From positions 3,410,001 to 3,474,000 of the forward strand of contig CBDIDH010000002.1 of NCBI GenBank assembly GCA_965277595.1: DNA of 64,000 bases, written 5' to 3'. The DNA is from CBDIDH01 sp965277595. GTDB lineage: Bacteria; Planctomycetota; Planctomycetia; Isosphaerales; Isosphaeraceae. Made by a program: the position numbers and the translations under genes. Of this stretch, positions 44,817 to 53,038 are shown piece by piece. The notes beneath the pieces were generated by a model that made no database searches, was not told the DNA's origin, and saw nothing but the letters and a program-made list of their open reading frames with translations. Position 1 is the first letter of the stretch, and each line of letters opens with the position of its first letter.

Positions 44817-45860
44817 GTGCGCAGGATGGTTTCCGCGATCACGATGATTCGCCTCGACTCTTTGTCTCTCGTTCACGCGGGAACGGCTTCGGGTCGGATT
44901 CTCGGTCTCGGCTGGATCATCGTGGTCGCGGGACTGGTCCATCCCGCACGCGCCGCCGATACCGAACGAAAGGCCCTGGATTACCTGACCTCGGAAGTCC
45001 CCCGCTGGGCACGCGAGAACCACTGCCACTCTTGCCACAACAATGGTGACGCCGCCCGCGCGCTGTATGACGCCCTGGCTCGCGGTCGAGAGGTCTCCGT
45101 CACGGCCGTTGAGGAAACGACACGCTGGCTCGCGCGTCCTGAAGCCTGGGAAAAAAACGGAGATCCGAACAAGGCGGCATCGAGCGACCCCCGCCTGGCT
45201 CGCCTCCAGTTCGCCGCCGCGCTGTCGGCCGCGGTCAGTTCGAAAGCCTTGAAAGATCGGTCTCCACTCGATCTCGCGGCGGCCCGGCTTCGCGATGACC
45301 AGGCTGCGGATGGCTCCTGGTCACTCGACGACGGGGGGCCGTCGGTCGGCTCGCCTGCCTCATATGGAAAAGCCCTGGCAACCTTCTTGGCTCGCGAGAC
45401 GCTCGACGCCGCTGGGCGTTCCGACGTCAATCGCGAGGCCATCGCTCGGGCCGATGCCTGGCTCCTGGCCCGACCCCTCGCGAGTGTTAACGATGCCTCG
45501 GTCGCTTTGCTCGCCAGTTCAGGCCGCGCCGGAGTTGAGGCAGATCGGCTACGTGCTCAGGCTCTCGACCTCCTCCGCAAGGGAGAGTCGGCCGACGGCG
45601 GCTGGGGACCATTTGTGGACGCGGCTCCCGAACCGTTTGACACTGCACTCGCTCTGCTTGCCCTCGCCCGAGCGCAACCCTCGGACAAAATTCGCCGGAT
45701 GATCCGCAAAGGCCGTGCTTACCTTGCCGCGAGCCAGCAGGCTGATGGAAGCTGGATCGAGACGACGCGCCCCCCAGGGGCCGAGAGCTATGCCCAGCGC
45801 GTTTCCACCTCGGCCTGGGCGACGCTCGCCTTACTCGCCACCGACAACCTCGAACGGTAA
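44817..45860 (+). CDS. Exported CxxCH protein with prenyltransferase/squalene-oxidase-type repeats
   Basis: 347 residues: a signal peptide (LGLGWIIVVAGLVHPARA), then ENHCHSCHNNGD with one c-type haem motif, then alpha-alpha barrel repeats of the squalene/prenyltransferase kind (RDDQAADGSWSL, KGESADGGWGP, ASQQADGSWIE). The acidic DxDD catalytic motif of squalene cyclases is not seen, so it is probably a binding or structural domain. It follows the cytochrome/PHM-like gene by 35 bases and is likely in its operon. The frame begins at a GTG; an ATG nine bases on is equally plausible. Its end overlaps the convergent Ig-like gene by 30 bases. Confidence 0.85.
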   Translation: MRRMVSAITMIRLDSLSLVHAGTASGRILGLGWIIVVAGLVHPARAADTERKALDYLTSEVPRWARENHCHSCHNNGDAARALYDALARGREVSVTAVEETTRWLARPEAWEKNGDPNKAASSDPRLARLQFAAALSAAVSSKALKDRSPLDLAAARLRDDQAADGSWSLDDGGPSVGSPASYGKALATFLARETLDAAGRSDVNREAIARADAWLLARPLASVNDASVALLASSGRAGVEADRLRAQALDLLRKGESADGGWGPFVDAAPEPFDTALALLALARAQPSDKIRRMIRKGRAYLAASQQADGSWIETTRPPGAESYAQRVSTSAWATLALLATDNLER

Positions 45861-46997
45861 AGCCACCACGCCCCCTGTCGCTCCGGGCCGATCAACTTTC
45901 TCAAAGATGTCGACCTCGAATGGCCTCCCCACGCTATTTCCCGCGCGGTCTTCCAGCGCTCGATCGACCCGCAGTTCATACCCCCCTTTCGCCCAGGGTT
46001 CGTCGGGCGTGAACGTCCACGACGTCTCCTCGTCGCCAACCCTGATAATCCCGGGGATCGGTTTTCCCTCTCTCGAGACGACTCCGAGCACCCTCCCCAG
46101 CATCGCCCGATCCAGCGGTTCGGGAAAGCGAGCCACAAGGGCCTGCCTTGTGCCCGCGCCGGGACGTTCCAGCTTCCAGTGTTTCGGGTCAGGCGGCGTG
46201 AGGTCGGGCGGACCGACCTGGAAGGTCTTGTGATATTCCTTTTCCAGTGGCTCTCCCGCGGCGTCTTGCCAATTCTTATTGACGACCAGCGTGTATCGTT
46301 TCCCTGCTTCGAGAACCGGCCCGAGTTCTACTCTCGGCTTCAGACCCGACTTGATCCGGCCCGGATCGAAAAGCAAGGTCAGCCTCTGTCCGCGAGGGTC
46401 CCAGAGCTCCTCGCCAAGTTCCAGAAACGGCAAATCCAGGGCTTTTCCCGTCGAGTTCAGAAGTTTGACATGTTCATAGGCATGGCCTTGACCCATCGGC
46501 CCCGAAAACTCGATGTAAAACCTCAGGAGATTTTCGGGCAGAAGGTCACCCGTCGGAGAGACACGAACGACCTTTGTGATCTGCCTCAGTGTTCTGGATT
46601 CGGGCACCCTGAATACAACGCGTTTCAGACGATCGCCAGCACTGGGCCGAAATTCCAGTGCGTAGGAGATTCCCGGTTCGGTCGGAAACCGGGTGCGGAA
46701 CCGGATCAGGCGGGTCGTTTTGTCGATCTCGAATGTTCCCAGAAGCGTCGGCTGATCGCCCGAGTCGCTGCGTCCCTTTTCCAAGGTCACGATCCGAATG
46801 GCCTTTTCCAGGCGTTCGGGATCGCCTGTGAATACTTCGAAGAGTTTCGGGTCGACTTTTCGGCAATCGATCTCGAATGTGCCGTGCGTTGCGCCTGGTC
46901 GAAAGGTGGCGAAATTGCTTTCGGAGTCGTCGTCGACGCCTCCCGAAGCGAAGGCGGCGACGAGCATGGGAACCAGCAGGTTAAAGAAAAGGCTCAA
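45831..46997 (-). CDS. Exported protein with bacterial Ig-like (SbsA-type) domains
   Basis: About 388 residues. I moved the start to a TTG at 46997, where AGGAGG lies nine bases upstream and a signal peptide follows (SLFFNLLVPMLVAAFASGG); the open frame continues to 47090 without similarity. The body contains strands typical of Ig_5/SbsA-like domains: RFYIEFSGPMGQG, GKRYTLVVNKNWQDAAGEPL, ALVARFPEPLDRAML and YELRVDRALEDRAGN. Such proteins are surface or periplasmic adhesin-like parts. It follows the propeller-like gene at 48199 on the same strand by about 90 bases. Its last 30 bases lie opposite the end of the CxxCH gene. Confidence 0.8.
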   Translation of the reverse strand: MSLFFNLLVPMLVAAFASGGVDDDSESNFATFRPGATHGTFEIDCRKVDPKLFEVFTGDPERLEKAIRIVTLEKGRSDSGDQPTLLGTFEIDKTTRLIRFRTRFPTEPGISYALEFRPSAGDRLKRVVFRVPESRTLRQITKVVRVSPTGDLLPENLLRFYIEFSGPMGQGHAYEHVKLLNSTGKALDLPFLELGEELWDPRGQRLTLLFDPGRIKSGLKPRVELGPVLEAGKRYTLVVNKNWQDAAGEPLEKEYHKTFQVGPPDLTPPDPKHWKLERPGAGTRQALVARFPEPLDRAMLGRVLGVVSREGKPIPGIIRVGDEETSWTFTPDEPWAKGGYELRVDRALEDRAGNSVGRPFEVDIFEKVDRPGATGGVVALPFEVVGGE

Positions 46998-47086
46998 CGC
47001 GTCCCGCCTCCTGGAAGACCTTGGAAAATCCGCGAACGACAGACGCGTTGAGCTTCTCGCCTGAAAACGAAGAAACGGTTTGATCG

Positions 47087-48199
47087 TCAAGGAAGATCGA
47101 TCGTCTCCAGGTTGAGCGCGCCGGCGTCGGTCTGGACGAGAATCAAGGCACGGTTGTCGTCAAGCTTGTCGAGCTGGACGACCCCTTTGAGGGCGTCCAC
47201 TTTCTCGAAAGACATCCCCTGGGTTTTCCCATCCTTCACAGGGGCCTCGATGCGTCCCGCTTCACCGGCGCCCTCGGCCGGAATTTTCATGACGCCCCGG
47301 GAATTGTTGGCCAGGAGGAAATAATCTTTGCCATCCTTGCGATAGACAATCATATCAAGCGGCCGGTTTCGGTTGCCGAGTTCGGCGATGGTCGTCCCTT
47401 TGACGTGAGCGCCGGGCTTCAGGTCGGCAACGGCGACCTTGACGAGCGGTGTGCAGGTGTAGGCCGCCAGCAGGTAGGGATTTTCCTTGATCCGGTAGAC
47501 GACAAAGGTTCGAACTGGGCTTCGCGTCTCAAACCGGCCATGAGCGCCGTGATAGATTTCGATCCCCGCGCCATCGGACTGGTCGGCGAAGGGGAAGGGC
47601 AGGGCGATCAGCCTCGAAGAAAACTCTTCGTTGGAGAGTCCGGCGAGGAAAACGCGGCCGTCCGCGTAGGCGAGGTCGGTGATCGATTCATTGCGGAGAC
47701 TCTGCCCTTTTTGCTGGGCGCCGGGAGCGGGGGGATTGGGAATGTCGGCGCGGGCGAATCGGATCTTTTCCAGCGGGAGTTCTTCGAGCTTGCCCTCGGC
47801 ACCCGTGCGAAGAATCACGGGCGAGGCGTCGGGTCCGGTCCCTCGCGAGACGGATAAATAGGCGCGGCCAGAAATCGGGTTCACGGCGACGTCGTTGATC
47901 GAAATTTTTCGGGCGTCGGTGCCGAGCCGAGCGGCCATCTTCTTGCCAATGTCGCTGATATGGATCGACGCTTTTTGAGCCGGGGCGGTTCGATCGCCGG
48001 TATCGATCGCGAAAAGCGCCGCGCCTCGGGTATCGCCCACGAAGAGGATGCCATCCGGTCCAAAGGCAAGCGGCCCGGCCGACTTGATCTCCGGGGTTCC
48101 TTCCTTCAAGCCGGCGCTGGGTAGATCGGCCCAGGCCGTACCTGTCGCCAGTGCGGCCGCGGCGGTTGCCGCCAGGGCGAGTCGTCCGATGCGCATCAT
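47087..48199 (-). CDS. Exported protein, predicted beta-propeller, family not identified
   Basis: 370 residues with a signal peptide (RLALAATAAAALATGTAWA). The rest looks like a propeller: repeated strands such as GPLAFGPDGILFVGDTRG, INDVAVNPISGRAYLSVSRG, ITDLAYADGRVFLAGLSN and VYRKDGKDYFLLANNSRG. No catalytic motif is seen. The ATGATG start at 48199 has AGGAG eight bases upstream. The Ig-like protein gene follows, so the two may form a small operon of exported proteins. A binding or scaffold role is only a guess. Confidence 0.78.
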   Translation of the reverse strand: MMRIGRLALAATAAAALATGTAWADLPSAGLKEGTPEIKSAGPLAFGPDGILFVGDTRGAALFAIDTGDRTAPAQKASIHISDIGKKMAARLGTDARKISINDVAVNPISGRAYLSVSRGTGPDASPVILRTGAEGKLEELPLEKIRFARADIPNPPAPGAQQKGQSLRNESITDLAYADGRVFLAGLSNEEFSSRLIALPFPFADQSDGAGIEIYHGAHGRFETRSPVRTFVVYRIKENPYLLAAYTCTPLVKVAVADLKPGAHVKGTTIAELGNRNRPLDMIVYRKDGKDYFLLANNSRGVMKIPAEGAGEAGRIEAPVKDGKTQGMSFEKVDALKGVVQLDKLDDNRALILVQTDAGALNLETIDLP

Positions 48200-48469
48200 G
48201 GTCCCGCTCCTTCTGCTTCATCGCCAACCCGACCCTCCGTCCATTCGGCGGGCCTTCGTGTCGACGAATGACCATGATACGCGGCCGGACGCCGCCTGCC
48301 CACAATCTCGATCCTGGAGGGAGGTTTCCGGTTGCCTGATCTGGCCTAATTGGATGGAACCGCATCGGAAGATCTGAGTTGGTACGGGCTGGAAGGTCGG
48401 CCTGAGATCAGAAATGATGGCGTGGCCTGCTGATCGGCTATTTATCGTCCGTACTTATGAGGTCGGTCC

Positions 48470-49852
48470 GTGCTTGATGTCGTCGCGATTGTTCTCTCAC
48501 TCGTCCTCTTGATGGGGATCGCGTATCGGGGTCTCCCGGTCGTTGTCTTCGCCCCCGGATGCGCGGTCCTGGCCATCGTGCTCTCCGGGAGCATGGCCTT
48601 GCCGGGCTACACCGAGACGTACATGGGGGGAGCGGCCGGATTTATTCGCGGTTTTTTCCCTCTCTTTTTGCTGGGTGCCATTTTTGGGAAGCTGATGGAT
48701 GCCTCGGGATCGGCCTCAAGCGTCGCCGGCGCGATTCTTCAGGCTCTTGGACCGCGGCACGCCATTTCGGCGGTCGTTCTCGCCTGCGGAGTGCTCACCT
48801 ATGGGGGCGTCTCGCTGTTTGTCGTCGCCTTCGGTGTCTATCCCTTCGGCGCCGCCTTGTTTCGAGCGGCGAATATTCCCAAACGACTCCTTCCTGGCTC
48901 GATTGCCCTGGGCGCTTTCACTCTGACCATGGACTGTCTTCCCGGCTCGCCGCAGGTGCAAAACCTGATCCCCACTCGCTACTTTGGAACCGACGCCTAC
49001 GCGGCCCCCTGGCTCGGGATCTCCGGGGGCTTGGTGATTCTTGTCTCAGGTCTCTTCTGGCTCGATCGTCGACGCGCCCGGGCGGCGGCCTCGGGTGAGG
49101 GATATGGCGAGGAACACCGCCTTGAACCACTGGCGCGCGCCTTGGGAGATCATCCTCGGCTCGTGGTGGCCATCATTCCCATGCTGCTCGTCCTGATCCT
49201 CAATTTCGCGTTGAGCCGGACCGCCTGGTCGGTGGCCTTTTGGTATCCGGAAAGTCTCCTCAAACGTAATTTTCCCGCGACGGACCCGAAAGCGGCGGCG
49301 GCAACCTGGGCCTTGATCGTCGCTCTGCTCGGAGGCATCGGGGCCACGCTCGCGCTTCATTTTCGGAGGCTCTCCGGCGATCTCGCGGCCACGCTTTCGA
49401 CCGCCACATCCGGGGCGCTCCTGGCTGTCTTTAACACGGCGTCCGAGGTTGGCTACGGCACGGTGATCAAGTCCTTGCCGGGGTTTGTGTCGATTCGGGG
49501 ATGGGTGCTTGGCGCCAGCCGGCACGTCCTGATCTCGGAATCGATTGCCGTGAACGTCCTGGCCGGTGTGACCGGCTCGGCCTCTGGCGGGCTCTCAATC
49601 GCGCTGGAAGTCATGGGGCGGCCGTATCTTGAATTGGCTCGGGCGCAGGGCATCAGCCCCGAGGCACTGCACCGGATCGCCGCCATGTCCTCAGGCGGCC
49701 TGGACACACTGCCTCATAACGGCGCCGTGATTACCCTGCTGGCGATCACGGGCCTGACCCACCGCCAGGCTTACGCGGACATCTTCGCCATGACGGTGAT
49801 CAAGGCCCTCACGGCGTTTGCCCTCGCGGTCGCGGTTTCGTTCGCCCATTGA
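48470..49852 (+). CDS. GntP family permease (gluconate/organic acid:H+ symporter)
   Basis: 460 residues with about a dozen membrane helices. GntP family features are visible: FFPLFLLGAIFGKLMDASG, GVLTYGGVSLFVVAFGVYPF, FTLTMDCLPGSPQVQNLIPT and SSGGLDTLPHNGAVITLLAITG. The family takes up gluconate, D-serine, citrate-like or hydroxybutyrate acids with protons; the substrate here cannot be told from sequence. The start is a GTG with GAGG eight bases upstream. It is not beside a sugar kinase or dehydrogenase. Confidence 0.93.
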   Translation: MLDVVAIVLSLVLLMGIAYRGLPVVVFAPGCAVLAIVLSGSMALPGYTETYMGGAAGFIRGFFPLFLLGAIFGKLMDASGSASSVAGAILQALGPRHAISAVVLACGVLTYGGVSLFVVAFGVYPFGAALFRAANIPKRLLPGSIALGAFTLTMDCLPGSPQVQNLIPTRYFGTDAYAAPWLGISGGLVILVSGLFWLDRRRARAAASGEGYGEEHRLEPLARALGDHPRLVVAIIPMLLVLILNFALSRTAWSVAFWYPESLLKRNFPATDPKAAAATWALIVALLGGIGATLALHFRRLSGDLAATLSTATSGALLAVFNTASEVGYGTVIKSLPGFVSIRGWVLGASRHVLISESIAVNVLAGVTGSASGGLSIALEVMGRPYLELARAQGISPEALHRIAAMSSGGLDTLPHNGAVITLLAITGLTHRQAYADIFAMTVIKALTAFALAVAVSFAH

Positions 49853-49922
49853 ATTCGGGCAATGACGCCTTGACGCGATTTGCCTGGGCTCGCGTCCCTG
49901 AAAAAAATAGTTTTGCGATTGT

Positions 49923-49951
49923 TTTACAATCGTCGCTCGAAGGGTTAGGAT
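49923..49951 (+). promoter_or_regulatory. Candidate sigma-70 promoter for the DUF1501 gene pair
   Basis: TTTACA (49923-49928) and TAGGAT (49946-49951) are 17 bases apart, with a short leader to the ATG at 49988. The inverted repeat CGATTG-TTTTA-CAATCG overlaps the -35 box and could bind a regulator. The match is moderate and unproven. Confidence 0.5.
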
Positions 49952-49987
49952 CATTGCTGGCGACACGTCAACCGACGGAGCCTTGCC

Positions 49988-51379
49988 ATGCAACCCATTC
50001 AAGATTCAACAGCGGTCGGCTGCGCGGAGTTTCGCCGGACGTTACGGATGGACCGGCGCGCCTTTTTGAAAGCGGGCCTGCTCGGCGCGGCCGGTCTGAG
50101 TCTGGGGAGCCTGCTGCGTCAGGAGGCTCAGGCCGGGCCAGACGTGGCGGTCGGCGGTCGCCTTCCGTCGGTGATCCTCTTGTGGATGCGAGGCGGGCCG
50201 AGCCACATTGATATGTGGGACCCGAAGCCCGATGCTCCTGTCGAGTTTCGCGGCGAGTTCGGGTCGATCCCGACGCGCGTGCCAGGCGTCCGATTGACGG
50301 ACATGTTGCCGATGTGCGCGGACTTGATGGATCGTTGGTCGATCGTTCGGAGCTTGCACCACGACGACGCCGGCCATTCGACCGGCGACCAGATCTGTTT
50401 CACTGGCTATCCCGCCGGGCCGACGCCCGATGTGAATGAATACCCGAGCTGCGGGTCGATCGTCGCCAGGCAACTCGGCCACCTGAGCCCGCGTCTGCCC
50501 GCCTACGTGATGATTCCCAAGATGGACCCAGGGACGGGGCCTGCTTACCTCGGCGTTGCTCACAAGCCGTTCGAGACCGAGGCCGACCCGGCTCGCCCCG
50601 AACCGTTCCGACTGACCAACTTCACGCTTCCCGCTGGGGTCACCGTCGACCGCCTCGGCGATCGCCGCGGCCTGCTCGCCGATTTCGACCGCTTGCGACG
50701 TGACGCGGACGGTTCGGGTCAACTGGAAGCGCTCGACCGGTTCGATCAGCGCGCCTGGGAGATTCTCACGGCCCGAGCGGCCCGAGACGCCTTTGACCTC
50801 GACAAGGAAGACCCGCGTGTCCGCGATCGGTACGGGTTCATGCCCCCCTTTGACCCCGGCGCGATCGATCGTTGCGGCGCCCCCGCGTGGAGTCAGCGGA
50901 TCTTGCTCGCCCGACGACTCGTCGAGGCGGGTGTTCGCCTGGTGACGGTGGACCTTCGCTGGTGGGACACGCACATCAAGGGGTTTGACTCGCTCCGCCG
51001 CGGATTTTTGCCGCGATTCGACCGCGCCTATTCGGCCCTGATTGAAGATTTGGAACAGCGCGGGCTGCTCGAATCGACGCTGGTGATCGCCTGGGGCGAA
51101 TTTGGCCGAACGCCGCGCGTGAACAAGGACGCCGGACGCGATCACTATCCCAACGTCTTCAGCGCCGCGCTGGCGGGTGGACCCGTCAAAGGGGGCCGGG
51201 TCGTTGGTGAGTCCGACGCCAAGGGGGCTTTTCCGAAAACGAACCCAAAGACGCCGCAGGATGTCCTGGCGACCCTCTACAAGCATCTCGGCGTGGATAC
51301 CTCCGCGCAGTATTTGAACCGAGCCGGTCGGCCCATTCCGGTCCTTCCCTCGGGAGAGCCGATCGAGGAGCTTGGCTGA
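49988..51379 (+). CDS. DUF1501 family exported protein (second copy)
   Basis: 463 residues with a Tat-type leader (MDRRAFLKAGLLGAAGLSLG) about 20 residues in. The DUF1501 signature is complete: LLWMRGGPSHIDMWDPKPDAP, VPGVRLTDMLPMCADLMDRW, RSLHHDDAGHSTGD, VRLVTVDLRWWDTH and IAWGEFGRTPRVNKDAGRDHYP. The alkaline-phosphatase-superfamily fold suggests metal-dependent hydrolysis of an unknown exported substrate. GGAG lies eight bases before the ATG. A third DUF1501 gene follows 101 bases on; no DUF1549/1553 partner is beside this pair, unlike the 25.5 kb locus. Confidence 0.93.
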   Translation: MQPIQDSTAVGCAEFRRTLRMDRRAFLKAGLLGAAGLSLGSLLRQEAQAGPDVAVGGRLPSVILLWMRGGPSHIDMWDPKPDAPVEFRGEFGSIPTRVPGVRLTDMLPMCADLMDRWSIVRSLHHDDAGHSTGDQICFTGYPAGPTPDVNEYPSCGSIVARQLGHLSPRLPAYVMIPKMDPGTGPAYLGVAHKPFETEADPARPEPFRLTNFTLPAGVTVDRLGDRRGLLADFDRLRRDADGSGQLEALDRFDQRAWEILTARAARDAFDLDKEDPRVRDRYGFMPPFDPGAIDRCGAPAWSQRILLARRLVEAGVRLVTVDLRWWDTHIKGFDSLRRGFLPRFDRAYSALIEDLEQRGLLESTLVIAWGEFGRTPRVNKDAGRDHYPNVFSAALAGGPVKGGRVVGESDAKGAFPKTNPKTPQDVLATLYKHLGVDTSAQYLNRAGRPIPVLPSGEPIEELG

Positions 51380-51480
51380 AGTTGGACGGTGGGTCGATTC
51401 GAGACCGCACTTGAAACCGCCGAAGACGGCGGCTATCGTCGCCTCCTGTTCCCCACGAAGTCGCCAGCGTAGAGGTTCAC

Positions 51481-52896
51481 ATGCTCAGAATCCTCGGCCC
51501 GGGAGTTCGGCTTTGCGACGGCTGGAATCGCCGCGAGGTTCTGCGCGTGGGGGGCCTGGGCGTCCTTGGCTCGGGGCTGAACCTCGCGGCCCTGGCGCGC
51601 GGTTCTGTCGAGGCGCAGACGACCAGTGCGCCGGGGCTGGCGTCGTTCGGCCGAGCGAAGTCATGCATTGTCCTTTTCTTGATGGGAGGCCCGCCTCAGC
51701 AGTCGACGTGGGACCCCAAGCCCGACGCTCCCGCCGAGGTTCGGGGCCAGTTCGGGCCGATCGCCACGACCGTCCCCGGCTTCTCGATCAGTGAGCTGAT
51801 GCCGTTGACGGCGCGAGTCGCCGACAAGGTTTGCGTCCTCCGCGCGGTTTCGACGGGCGACAACGCGCACTCGTCGAGCGGCTATTACATGCTCACGGGG
51901 CGCCCGCATCAGCCGATGAACTTCGAGAACGCCAATCCCGGGGCGCCGAATGACGCACCAAGCCTCGGCGCTCTTGTTGGCCGCCTTGGCTTGACCCGCG
52001 AAGCCCTGCCGCGATCGGTCACGCTCCCACACAGGATCTTCAATACCGACGGAAGCGTCTGGCCCGGTCAGGACGCGGGCTTTCTCGGTCGATCGGCTGA
52101 CCCCTGGCTCCTGAACGCCCGGCTCACGGCCGAAGGCTATCGCGTCGGCGAGGTTGATCTGCCGGCCTATCTCGATCCCGAGCATCTTGGTCGTCGCCGC
52201 GACCTGCTCGACGGGATCGGTCGCGGGATCGATGCCCTCAACCAGGACCCGACCGCCCGGCTCTTCGATGAACAGACAGGGCGGGCCTTTGACCTCCTCG
52301 GCTCGCCCATCGGCCGTCGCGCCTTTCAACTCGATCGAGAACCGGAGATCGCCCGCGAACGCTACGGCAAGGCTCCTTTCGGACAGGGCGTTTTGCTCGC
52401 GAGGCGGCTGGTCGAGGCCGGGGTCCGGCTCGTCCAGGTAAATTGGTATCGCGGAGTCGACGAACCTCCGGCGAACCCCTGCTGGGATAGCCACACCAAC
52501 GAAACGGCCCGGCTCAAGGATGTTCTCGTGCCTCCGATGGACCGGGCATACTCGGCCCTGGTTGAAGACCTTCATCAGCGCGGTCTTCTCGACGAGACAC
52601 TGGTCGTCTGCATGGCCGAGTTTGGCCGGAGTCCTCGACTCGACGCGGCGGGGGGGCGGAACCACTGGGGCTCGGTCTTCTCTGTGGCGCTGGCAGGCGG
52701 CGGGGTTCGAGGCGGTCAGGTTCACGGATCATCGGACCGGATCGGAGCCTATCCTCGCGACCGTCGCGTCCGGCCCGAGGACCTTCTGGCGACGATCTTT
52801 CACTGTCTCGGCCATCGCCCCGAGACTGAATACGCCGACCGCCTCGGCCGCCCTCACCCGATCAGCCGGGGCGAGGTGCTTCACGAGATCCTTTAG
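51481..52896 (+). CDS. DUF1501 family exported protein (third copy)
   Basis: 471 residues. The leader has NRREVLRVGGLGVLGSGLN, a Tat-like twin arginine. The body follows the family: LFLMGGPPQQSTWDPKPDAP, VPGFSISELMPLTARVADK, VRLVQVNWYRG and CMAEFGRSPRLDAAGGRNHWG. Where the copy at 49988 has GGPSHIDMWD this one has GGPPQQSTWD, losing the His and Asp usual at that spot, so its metal site may differ. AGAGG lies six bases before the ATG. It is probably cotranscribed with the preceding DUF1501 gene. Confidence 0.93.
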   Translation: MLRILGPGVRLCDGWNRREVLRVGGLGVLGSGLNLAALARGSVEAQTTSAPGLASFGRAKSCIVLFLMGGPPQQSTWDPKPDAPAEVRGQFGPIATTVPGFSISELMPLTARVADKVCVLRAVSTGDNAHSSSGYYMLTGRPHQPMNFENANPGAPNDAPSLGALVGRLGLTREALPRSVTLPHRIFNTDGSVWPGQDAGFLGRSADPWLLNARLTAEGYRVGEVDLPAYLDPEHLGRRRDLLDGIGRGIDALNQDPTARLFDEQTGRAFDLLGSPIGRRAFQLDREPEIARERYGKAPFGQGVLLARRLVEAGVRLVQVNWYRGVDEPPANPCWDSHTNETARLKDVLVPPMDRAYSALVEDLHQRGLLDETLVVCMAEFGRSPRLDAAGGRNHWGSVFSVALAGGGVRGGQVHGSSDRIGAYPRDRRVRPEDLLATIFHCLGHRPETEYADRLGRPHPISRGEVLHEIL

Positions 52897-52936
52897 GTAA
52901 GAGGTCGTGAATCACGCTCGGGTCTCGGGAGAATGA

Positions 52937-52979
52937 TGACCGATGACCAAGGGAATGGAATGGCCTGTGTTCATTGGTC
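52937..52979. repeat. GATGACC-type element with a short inverted repeat
   Basis: GATGACCGATGACCAAGG is followed about 20 bases later by CATTGGTC, which is complementary to the GACCAATG type core. A closely similar element is present at 61223-61280. Both lie just downstream of plus-strand genes. Confidence 0.5.
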
Positions 52980-53038
52980 GTCGGGCCTTGAAATCCGATC
53001 GTGATTCGCCGCCCGTTCCTGGACGGGCCGCGCCCGGT

